A stretch of 64,000 nt of DNA from Rebecca billardiae RCC1528 (lineage: Eukaryota; Haptophyta). Position 1 is the first letter of the stretch. Each line of letters opens with the position of its first letter. The DNA lies in assembly GCA_965240325.2 (NCBI GenBank), contig OZ251244.1, positions 930,001 through 994,000 on the forward strand, given 5' to 3'. The translations under genes were made by a program, and so were the position numbers. This document shows, one piece after another, positions 52,604-62,300 of the stretch. The notes below the pieces were generated by a model. That model ran no database searches, was not told where the DNA came from, and was given only the letters and a program-made list of their open reading frames with translations.

Positions 52604-54555
52604 TCAGCGGTGCTGCGGCAGCTGCGGCTGGTTGATCGCCTCCAGCCAGCCGTAGTCGTTCAGGCCGAGGAAGAAGCCGAACCGCCGCGCCTTCTCCAGG
52701 TGCTTCCGGATGGGCGCCGGCCACGACGCCTCCGCGCGCTCGCCGAGCTGGCTGTTGACGCGCTCGAGCGTGCGCACGAGCGCAGCCGCGTCGCTGAGCG
52801 AGTCGCCGACGATGTCTGCGCGCGCGACGCAGGGAGGGGCGGCGGCGCGCGCGGGTCTTTGGTGGGCGAGCACGTGCGCGCGGCCCGCCCCGCGTGCGCG
52901 CCGCGCCGCGCGCGGTGCATCTCCCCACGCGGGCGCCGCACCCACCGTGGTTGTACAGCTTGTTGCGCAGCGTGTCGCGGTGCACGTGCGGCGGGCGGCA
53001 GCGCTCCGACGGCTTGAACATCTCGGCGTAGCGCACGCGCAGGGTGCCCACCGCCTCGTCGATCACGCGCTTCTTGGACGGCGCGATCGTGTCCGGCAGG
53101 TCGATCTCCTGCGCGCGCGCGAGGGGTTGGGCCGGTGAGCATGCCCGCCGGCCCCACCGGTCAGGCGGCGGCGCGCTCGGGGGGGCCCAGCCGCGACGCG
53201 CGCGGGCCGGGGCGGCCGTGCGCGCGGCGGGCGCGCGCGCAGCACCGCACCTTGACTGTCTCCGCCTTGTTGAGCTCGAGGTACCAGCGCTTCACCTCCT
53301 CCTCCGACTGCACGGGGTACACGTCCACGACCAGCTGCACGTCGTCGAGCGGCGGCGGTGCGGGCGGCGGTGCGCGCTGCTGCTGCTCGGGCGTCGGCAC
53401 GGAAGCGGCACCGCCCTCCGCGCCGGGTGCGCCGGGCCCGTGCGCGGCGGGCGGCTCGTGGGCGTACGCGCTGCCGTCGGCGGCGGCCGACGAGCGCGTG
53501 CTGCGCCGGCGGCCGGGGTCCTCCTCGCCTGCCACCGCCGCCACCGAGCACGCCCCGCCCGCCGCGCCCTGCGCCGCCGGCTGCGGCTGCTGCGCCGCGG
53601 CCGCGCGCCCATCTGCCGCGCCCGCCGCCGCACGCGGCTCGGGCGGCGGCGCGCCCCAGTGCGCCAGCTCCCCGGCGATCGCGCACAGCCGGTGCTGCCC
53701 GTCGAAGATGCCGACGGGCTGCGGCATGGCGAGCCGCTCGGCGCCCGTCGCGCGCACCTCGAACACCGAGATCACCCCCGGGAACCGCATCCCCTCCGCC
53801 GCCTTCGCCGCCCGGATCTCAGCGACGCGCGCCCGCTCCACGGGCCGCTGCCGGCACCAGATGGGTACGTGCTCGATCAGAGCGCGCGCCGAGGCGAGGT
53901 AGACGCGCTTGTGGCCGAGGGTGGCGAGGAGCTCGCCGAAGACGTCGTGCCGCTGCGTCGCCTGCGCCTCGGCCTCGCGCGTCGGCGCGCGAGGCCCGGC
54001 CGCCAGCCGGGCGCGCGCGGCCGCGGCCTGCAGGCCCGCGGGGCGCGGCGCGGGCGCGGCCGGCTGCTGCGCGGGCGCGCGCGGCCCGCGGCGCTCGAGA
54101 TGGGCGCGCTCGTTCTCGCGGGCGAGCTCGGCGCACTTGCCCTCGAGCGCGAGCACCTTTGCGCGCAGGTAGCGCACGTCCGCCGACGAGGCGGATGGCG
54201 GCGCCACGTCCGGCGGCACGCGCTCGCGCGCAGGACGCGTGGACGACGCGGCCGGCGGCACGTGCCACCCGCGCGCGGCGGAGGGGCTGGAGTCGTCGGC
54301 GTCGGCGTCGGTGCTGCTGCTCAGCGGCGTGGGCGTCTGCACCTCCCGCGCCTCCGGCGCGGGCGTCCCGCCCGTCGTCGCGGGCGACTCGTGCCGCGCG
54401 GCGCGCGCGGACGTGGGCAGCGGCGGCGCGCCGCCGCCGCCAAAGGCGTCGTACGCGCCGAGCGCCGTGCCGCCGTCGCTGTACTTCTTGGCCGCGCGGG
54501 TGGTGACGCCCGGCGAGTGCGTGTTCGTCGTGTCCGCCAGCGCGAGCGTGCTCAT
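52604..54555 (-). CDS. DGQHR-motif protein (ParB/DndB-like fold), function unknown in eukaryotes
   Basis: Three exons (54555-53251, 53108-52946, 52815-52604) give 559 aa; donors are GTGCGG and GTGGGT. The N-terminal 110 residues are low-complexity, followed by a short coiled coil (VRYLRAKVLALEGKCAELARE). The key segment is VISVFEVRATGAERLAMPQP then VGIFDGQHRLCAIAGEL (about residues 262-292), the DGQHR signature found in ParB-related proteins such as DndB. After a ~120-residue disordered Ala/Pro-rich insert come VQLVVDVYPVQSEEEVKRWY, LELNKAETVK, EIDLPDTIAPSKKRVIDEAV and a C-terminal helical part. The split of the fold by the insert is unusual. In bacteria such domains belong to DNA phosphorothioation or partition systems; the function in algae is not known, so none is assigned. 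Start at 54555 is preferred over 54699, which would overlap the MCM6 promoter. Confidence 0.65.
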
Positions 54556-54869
54556 CGTCGTCGCGCCGCCGCGCGTGCGCGGCGCGGAGCGCGCGCCGGT
54601 CGTGGGCGAGCACACCGGTGCACTCCTTGCACCTTGCCGCCCTGCTGCTTGAGCAGCGACCGTTTCAGCGAAATCGAATGAGGAGGCGCGGGTGCGCACG
54701 ATGGCGGCCGGTGAAGTAAATCCCCGGACCAGTCCGGGGCGTCCCGTTTTTGCCGCGCTCCCAAGCCCTGTTCCCGCGCACCGGCCTGCGCGTGCGCGCC
54801 AAGCGGCCGCAGCAAGCGGGCGCGAGCGCGCGAGGGCTTGCCGCGTGTGCGTGCCGACTGACGAGCGCG
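54556..54869. promoter_or_regulatory. Divergent intergenic region between DGQHR and MCM6 genes
   Basis: 314 bp between starts at 54555 (minus) and 54870 (plus). A TTTTTGCCGCGCTCCC sequence (about 54749-54764) resembles the TTTSSCGC site bound by E2F/DP factors, which commonly drive MCM genes. E2F control is inferred from this match and from known MCM regulation. Confidence 0.4.
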
Positions 54870-57800
54870 ATGGAGGAGGAGGCCGTGAGCTTCGAGGAGC
54901 TGGTGGGGAAGCAGTTCCTCGATTTCCTCACCCAGTGCGTGTCCCGCGCGCCGCGCCGAGCCCGCGCGCCGCGCACGGCCGCGCTCGCACGGGCCGCGCG
55001 GCCGCGCGCGCGCGGCGCGCATGCGGCAGGCCGCGCGCCTCGCGCGCGCGCGCGCGCGCGCGGGGGGGTGTGAGGATGGGGGACGCTCGCGCGCGCGGGG
55101 TGGCGGGGGCTGCGCGGGGCGCACATGCTCGTCCCGCCCGCCGGGCGCGCCGCCATGCTCACGCCGCGCTCGCTCGCTCGCTCGGCCGCGCGCGCGCGCA
55201 GCTTCTCGTCCGACGGCGGGCAGTCGGCGGAGGGCTCGTCGCAGAACCAGCCGCCGCTGCGCGACTACGTGAGCCAGTGCGAGTCGATGCGCGACAACGA
55301 CCGCACCACGCTGTACGTCGACATGGCGCACGTCTCCGAGCACGACGCGGCGCTGGCCGACGCGATCGAAGACCACCACCTGCGCCTCGAGCCCGCGCTG
55401 CGCAAGGCGCTCGGCCGCTTCGTGGGCGCGAACTTCCCCGAGTACGCGACGGCGGAGAAGGAGTTCACGCCGGCGTTCTTCGGCATGCCCTTCACCAAGA
55501 AGATCCGCGACCTCAAGATGGAGCGCGTGGGCAAGCTCTCGTGCATCTCCGGCACGGTCACGCGCACGACCGAGGTCCGGCCCGAGCTGGTCGAGGGCGT
55601 GTTCACGTGCGGCGAGTGCGGCACGCGCTCGGGATCGGTGCGGCAGCAGCTCAAGTACACGGAGCCGCTGCGCTGCGCGAACGCGCTGTGCAAGAACGCC
55701 TCCAAGTGGGCCCTCGACACCAAGCGCTCCAAGTTCGCCGACTGGCAGCGCGTGCGCGTGCAGGAGAACACCGCCGAGATCCCGGCCGGCTGCATGCCGC
55801 GCACGCTCGACGTGATCGTGCGCGACGAGGGGGTGGAGCGGGCGAAGGCGGGCGACAAGGCGATCTTCGTGGGCACGCTCGTCGTCGCGCCCGAGGGCGA
55901 CGCCGGCGGCGCCGGCGCCGGCGGCGCCGGCGGCCTCGGCGACCGCGTCGAGGCGTCGTCGCGCACCGAGGGCCGCGCGCCGTCGGACGGCGTGCGCGGC
56001 GTGAAGGCGTTGGGCGCGCGCGAGCTCAAGTACCGCGTCGCGTTCCTCGCGTCGACGGTGTCGCCGTCGGACGCGCGCTTCGGCTTCGTGAACATCCGCG
56101 AGGAGGCCGACGACCCCGCCGCGGTGCACGAGTCCTTCTCCCCCGCCGAGAAGGACGAGATCGACGAGATGCGCACCAACCGCGACATCTACAACCTGCT
56201 CGCGCGCTCGATCGCGCCGACCGTGTTTGGGCACGAGGAGGTGAAGCGCGGCATCTTGCTGCTGCTGCTCGGCGGCGTGCACAAGTGGAACCCGGAGGAC
56301 GGCACGCGGCTGCGCGGCGACATCAACGCGTGCCTCGTCGGCGACCCCTCCACCGCCAAGTCGCAGTTCCTCAAGTACGTCTGCGCCATCCTGCCGCGCG
56401 CCGTGTACGCGTCGGGCAAGGCGTCGACCGCGGCGGGCCTGACGGCGTCCGTGTGCAAGGACGAGGAGACGGGCGAGCACTCGATCGAGGCGGGCGCGCT
56501 GATGCTCGCGGACAACGGGATCTGCTGCATCGACGAGTTCGACAAGATGGAGACGCGCGACCAGGTCGCCATCCACGAGGCGATGGAGCAGCAGACCATC
56601 TCGATCGCGAAGGGCGGGATCCGCGCCACCCTCAACGCGCGCGCCTCCATCCTCGCGGCAGCCAACCCGAGCGGCGGCCGCTACGACCGCTCCAAGTCGC
56701 TCGCGAAGAACGTGGACCTGTCCGCGCCGATCATGTCGCGCTTCGACCTGTTCTTCGTCATCCTCGACGAGTGCGACGAGGTCGCCGACTTCAACATCGC
56801 GCGGCACATCGTGCAGATGCACCAGCACCAAGACCTCGCGCGCACCGCCTCGCGCCCCGAGTTCACGACCGCGCAGCTGCAACGCTACGTCAAGTACGCG
56901 CGCGCGCTCCGCCCGACGATGAGCGCGGAGGCGCGCGCGCTGCTCGTGCGCTTCTACAACGCGCTGCGCGCCGAGTCGCACGCCTCGGGCTCCACGATGG
57001 CGCAGCGCATCACCGTGCGCCAGCTCGAGGCGATGATCCGGTGCGGGCGCGCGCCGGCGGCGCGGCGCGGCGCGGCGCGGCGCGGCGTTGGCGTTGGCAT
57101 TGGCGCGGCGCGCGGCTGCGCGCACGCCTGCAGGCTGCGCGCCGCGCGCTCGCACCTCCGCGCGTGCACGCTCACGCGCTACCCCCCCTCCCCAACCGCC
57201 CCCCCGCGCGCAGCCTCTCCGAGGCGCACGCGCGCGTGCACCTCGAGCCCGTCATCCGGCCCAAGCACGTGCGCGAGGCGTACCGCCTGCTGCGCAAGTC
57301 CGTGGTGCATGTGCAGCATGCGGACGTGGCGTTCGAAGAGGACGGCGAGGCGGAGGACGCGCTGCTGGACGAGGCGCTCGCGGGGGCGGGCGTCGACCTC
57401 GACGACGAGAACGCCGACCCCGCCGACAACGCCGCGCGCCACGCCCCGCCCGCCGCCGCCGCCGCGGCCGCGGCCGCCGCGGCCGCGGCCGCGGCCGCGG
57501 GCGCGCCGCCCGCCAAGCCGGCCAAGCGTGTGACGACGATGACGTTCGAAGACTTCGAGCGGATCAAGTCGCTGATGGTGCGCCGGCTGAAGCGGGCGGA
57601 GGCGGAGGCGGCCGGCGCGGCCGGCGCGGGGCGCACCGCCCTCGTCGACGCCGACGACGACGAAGACCTGCCCGAGGCCACCGCCGCCGCAGCCGACCAG
57701 CCCGGCACCGCCGCCGCCGCCGCCGGCCGCTCAGCGGGCTGTCTGCGCCGCCGCGAGCTCGTCGAGTGGTACCTCGAGCAGCTCGAGCTGAGCGACGTGG

Positions 57801-58145
57801 GCGAGCTCGCGCGGGTGCGTGGCGCGCGCGCGCGCGGCCGCGGCCGCGCGCTCCTCGCGCACGCCGCGTGCCCCTCACCGCCCCCCGCCCCCGCCCCCGC
57901 CCCCGCCCCCGCCCCCGCCCCCGCCCCCGCCCCCGCCCCCGCCCCCGCCCCCGCCCCCGCCCCCGCCTCGCCCGCCCGCCGCCGGCTGCTCTGCGCAGCA
58001 CCGCAAGCTGGCCGACCTGGTGGTGGGCAAGCTCATCTCGACCGAGCGCGTGATCCAGGAGCTCCCCGCCGCGCAGGGCGACGGGCCGCTGCCCGCGGAG
58101 CGCGCGGAGCGCTTCCTGATGCTCCACCCGGGCGTCGAGGTGTAA
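54870..58145 (+). CDS. MCM6: MCM6, subunit of the replicative helicase
   Basis: Four exons (54870-54934, 55202-57040, 57214-57814, 57999-58145) encode 883 aa. MCM6 is one of six subunits of the MCM2-7 ring that unwinds DNA at replication origins and forks, in the nucleus. The zinc finger (CGECG, then CANALC) is around 156-190. The AAA+ core has Walker A GDPSTAKSQ (~401), Walker B CIDEFDKM (~463) and the arginine finger in MSRFDLFF (~533). MEQQTISIAKGGIRATLNAR and GGRYDRSKSL favour MCM6 over other subunits, as does AMIRLSEA, recreated exactly by the splice at 57040/57214. The C-terminal winged-helix region (TFEDFERIKSLM to VVGKLIS) is present, with a poly-Ala insert before it. Donors are GTGCGT, GTGCGG and GTGCGT. 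Intron 3 contains a (CCCCCG)n tract. The open frame upstream of 54870 is out of this frame and is not used. Confidence 0.93.
57882..57966 (+). repeat. (CCCCCG)n hexanucleotide tract in MCM6 intron 3
   Basis: About 14 near-perfect CCCCCG units lie between the exon-3 donor (57815) and the exon-4 start (57999), filling the position of the polypyrimidine tract. The minus strand carries the matching GGGGGC run, which can form G-quadruplexes. Confidence 0.9.
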
Positions 58146-59324
58146 CCTGCGCAGCGCCTGCCGCCTGCGCAGCCGCTGCCGCCTGCGCAGCAGCGTCCGC
58201 CTGCGCGCGCAGTGTGAGCTGCGGAGGCGTCACCTCGGGTGGTACCTGCCGCTGCACGCGGGATGTCACACCGCGCGCGTGGCAACAGCCAGTGGTGCAC
58301 GCACGCGCGCGTGTGGCACATTTCTTATTAGGGGCCCTCCGCCTCGTTGCTCGCTAGCGGCGCTGCATGCTGTGCCGCGCGAGCGGCCCGGGGCCTCTCA
58401 GCTCCGTCCCTCAGCGCCCTCTCGGCGCCCTCTCGTCACAACCTCGATTCAAGCTGCCGAGCGGCGTCGGGCGTGCAACTGCACAGTGCAGCGCGGTGCA
58501 CGCCGTGCACGGCCCGGACCAGACCGTCACGACACTGGGCGCCAGGCAGCGCCGCGGCCGTGCCAGGCTGAGTGCCAGGCGCCAGCGGCGGCTGAGCCGC
58601 TTCGGCCGTAGTGGCCCGGGCACGTGTTTATTCGTGCGTAGCGGTGTAGGTGCATGATATATAATAGGGAAAAGTTCAGAACCCCGCCGATTCGCGGCGG
58701 CTTGTGCAGAATCCCGCCAAATCGGCCAGAACCTCGCGAGGGGCTTTTCCGGACGCGATGTACCCCAGAAGTCCGATTGTCGAACATTCGGGCAAGCCAC
58801 GCGCACGAAGATACCGAACCCCGCGATTGCGCCGAAACGGCGCAATCGCGTCTTTTGACGTCGCCGATTACGCGCAGTACCCGCGAAATGAACCCCGCCG
58901 GCGAAACACTTAATCAAACACGGGGTTCGCGTCGTTTCGACGCCCTCGCGTGCTGTTTCGGCCGCGGGGCCCCTCGCGGCTCTTCGGAGCCCGCAAAAAA
59001 GCCCCGAAGAGCCCCCATCGCCCCACGCGCGCACCTCGCGCGAACGAGGTGCGCGCGCGCGCCCGACGCGCGCGCGCGCGCGCGCGTCGGGCTGCGGGCG
59101 GGGGGAGCGGGGGAGGCGCGCGATGCCGCCGCCTGCGCGCGCGCCGCCTCACGCGCGCGTGGCCTCCCGGCGCGCGCGCACGCGCTCTGTCCGCGTGCGC
59201 CTCCGTTGGTTTGCATAATGTGCACGCCCGCCTCCTGGCGAACTCGCGCGCGACGGCCGTGTGGCGCGCGCGCGCGCAGGCGGAGCTGGTTCGTGCGGCG
59301 TTACGCGCAAGCTACGTGCACAAC
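58146..59324. other. Intergenic region between MCM6 and the orphan ORF
   Basis: 1.2 kb without a supported gene. Immediately after MCM6 there are about three diverged GCCTGCGCAGC-type units (58149-58210). At 58675-58930 the base composition shifts (more AT, CGAA-rich) and short repeats appear: CAGAACCCCGCC/CAGAATCCCGCC (58677, 58707), CCGCCGATTCGCGGCGG (58685-58701) and the hairpin at 58824-58852. This block may be a promoter, a terminal part of a mobile element, or both. Confidence 0.5.
58824..58852. repeat. Perfect 13-bp inverted repeat with 3-bp loop
   Basis: CGCGATTGCGCCG, loop AAA, then CGGCGCAATCGCG. It lies about 470 bp upstream of the orphan ORF, within the compositionally distinct 58.68-58.93 kb block, and could form a stable stem of 13 pairs. 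Confidence 0.75.
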
Positions 59325-62300
59325 ATGCCGCCGCCGCAGTCGATGCGGCCGCAGTCCAAAGAGGACTACTTCGCAGTCAAGTCGAACGTGCTCGTGCAGC
59401 GTGCGTCTGCTGATGGTGAGGGCATTCCAGCCACTGTCTTGTCGTGCGAGATCAAAGCAGTCCCCACGCGCGACGGCAAGCATCGCGCTTCTTACACGTA
59501 CATCGTCGGGCCGCTACCCGACGTTGACGCGGAACAGTGGGCGCTCGCAGCTGGTACGATTCTATACCCCCAGATGGCAGCGAGTCAAAGGCGGGTGACG
59601 CCAGAGCAGCTCACGAAGCTGCCGCTCGCGACGGGCGTTGGCGCATCTGTGGCCACGCCCGGCGCGTCGCCGCAGCGGGCGGCGGCGCCGCAGCCCGGTT
59701 CGCAGGCGCCGTCACGCACGAGCGCACGACTTGCTAATGCAGGTGGCGGCGTCGCCGCTGGCGGCGGTGCTGGCAGTGGTGCAGCCCAGGGTGGCGGCGC
59801 AGGCGTGCGCAGCGGCCTGCGCGCAACGGAGACGTGCTGCGACGCCGCCGCCGCCACCACCGGTCGCGGCACCGGTGGTGCCGCCGGTGTCGCCACCGCC
59901 GGCTGCGGCGGTGGCGACACCGGCCGCTGCGACCCTGCCACCACTACATCCAAGGGGGGGAACCGTCGTGTCGGTGGCGGTGGCCGCCTCGCCGGCACCG
60001 CTGCTGCCGGCGCCGCCACCGTCACCGCCGCTGCCGCCACCGCCGCTGCCGCTGGCGGCAGCGGCGGTGACGGTGGCGGCGCCGGCAGCAGCGGTGTCGG
60101 CGGCGGTGGCCGCCCCGCCGGCAGCAGCGGTGTCGGCGGCGGTGGCCGCCCTGCCGGCACCGGTGGCCGCCCCGCCTGCAGCAGCGGTGCCAGCGGGGCG
60201 GCCACCGCGGCCGACACCGCTGCTGCCGCCGCCGCCGCCGCCACCGGCGCCGGCGCCGGCGCCGGCGCCGCCGCGAGCGGTGGCGCCACCGTCCCCGCAG
60301 TCCCCCCCGCCGCCAGCGATGGGGCAGGCGGCGGCGGCGGCAGCGGCGGTGGGATCGGCGGCGGCGGCGGCGGCAGCGGCGGCGGCGGCAGCGGCGGTGT
60401 TCCTGGCGGCGGCGGCGGCGGCAGCAGCGCCGCTGACGCCGCCGCCGCCGCTGACGCCGCCGGCGATGCCGGCGGCGTCACTACGGAGGAGATGATGGCG
60501 CGCGTGAGCCAGCACCTCACGCCGCCGCGCGCCGCCGCCGGTTCTACCTCTGTCTTGCGCGGTGCCGCGAAGCGGCAGTCGGTGCCGGCGCCGTCGCCAC
60601 TCCCGTCGCCACTCGCCGTCTTCGTCACTCCGACCGCTTTGCACGCGTTCGACACGCGCGGATCCTCGGCGTTCACGCAGCAGCCTGCTGTCGCGCGTCT
60701 GAAGCCGTCGCTCATGATCTTCATGGACAAGCACAGCGCGCAGCTGGGCGACGGGGCGCGGACAATAACGTCCCAAAACGCGGTCGGCCTGACTTCACGC
60801 ACGGCGGTGGTCCGCCGTTACCACGCCGTGCTCACGTCGGTGGAGAGCGTGCGCGAACTCACCGAAGCCGGCGCCCTCCTGCCGGCCGCCGCCGTCGCGG
60901 CTGCGGTGCGCGCATCTTTCAGCGCCTGCTCCCCGCCGACACCACCGGCGCCGGGAGGCGCAGGTGCCGCGGACGCGGCCGCTGCCCTGCGCGCTGCGCG
61001 CGCTCACTTCGTGGAGTGCGCTGAGGAGGCTGAGGGGCGCCAGCTGTTGCCCTTGCCGTACGCCCCCGGCCCGCACCTGGCCGTCACTGCGCCCCTGCCC
61101 GGCGCAGAGCGCCCGTCGGTCGTGCCGCGCGCGCAGCGCACATCGGCTGGGGGCAAGCCGCTGGCGCTCTTGTGGACCGCAGCTGAGCACGCGGCGCTGG
61201 GCATCCCCGCCGACCTCGCCAACGTCCCGCGTGTGTGGCCCGCGCTGGTGCCCAAACCGGCGGCGTGCGGCGCGGCGCCGACGCCCTCGTCGGAACCCGC
61301 CGCGGCGTCGCCTCCGCTGCTGCTGCACGCCGTGGTGGCAGTGCGCGCTCGCCCGCGCGCTCGCCCGGCGCCGCATGCCGGCGGCGATGGCGCCGACGCC
61401 AGCGATGGCGCAGCGGCGCGCCCGTCCGCGGAGGCGACGCTGCAGATGGCGTACGCCGTCCGGGACACGGACGGGTGGCGCGTGCTGCAGCAAGCCGAAC
61501 TCGTCGCCTCCTTGACGGCCGAGGTGACGCACTACGCGGACGCCGACTTCGGCACTGCCGTGAGCAGAGGCGACATCGTCGCCGTGCAGCTGGCGTCCAT
61601 GGCGCCGCCACCGCCGGATGAGCCCGCGTGCGCACGCGCGGCTGCGGGCGGCGCCGGCGGCGGCCCAGCCAGCCGCACTAGCGGCGCGCCGGTGCTCGAC
61701 GCTGAGGACGAGGTGGCCAAAATCCCGTCGGGGATGCTCGCGGCGCCCGACATTCTGCTCACGGCGCAGGGCTGGACGGCCCTCACCGGCGTCGCCGCTC
61801 CCACTACGTGGACGGACGCGGGCGCACCCAAGTCGCACCTGCAGCACGCTGCGTACATCGCAGAGGGCGTGCTGACGTTCCTGGGGAGTCTCCGCGCGCA
61901 CGCGCCCGATGCGCTGCCGCAGCTGTACCGCACGCCCGCCTCTGGCGACCTGCTGGATGTGCTGCGTGTGGTGTGTCTCGCCGGGAGGCCGCCCGAGTGC
62001 GCGCTCGAGGGCACGCCGATCGAACCCTGGCTCGATCTCGCTGAGCGCATGGGCACGTCCTTCGACTTCTCGCGCTTCGCCGGAAGCGACTCAGGCGACA
62101 CCCTCGCGGCACTCGCGTGCCACGCGGAGGCTCTGAAACGCCGTGGGGCCGGGGCGACGTGCCTGGCAGCGGCGATCGCGTGCGCCACGGTGCTGACGCA
62201 GCGCGTCTCCCTCCCTCACTTGCGCTACGACGCGCTGGCAGACGTCTACCAAACCTTGCGCGGGGACGAGTACTCGTTCCTCACCAAGGTCCGCGTCGCG

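Noticed and set aside
54692-55200. N-terminal extension of MCM6 through the upstream open frame
   Set aside because: MCM6 families begin close to VSFEELVGKQFLDFL; the splice 54934/55202 restores the family sequence, while the open frame upstream is a different frame with Arg/Ala filler.
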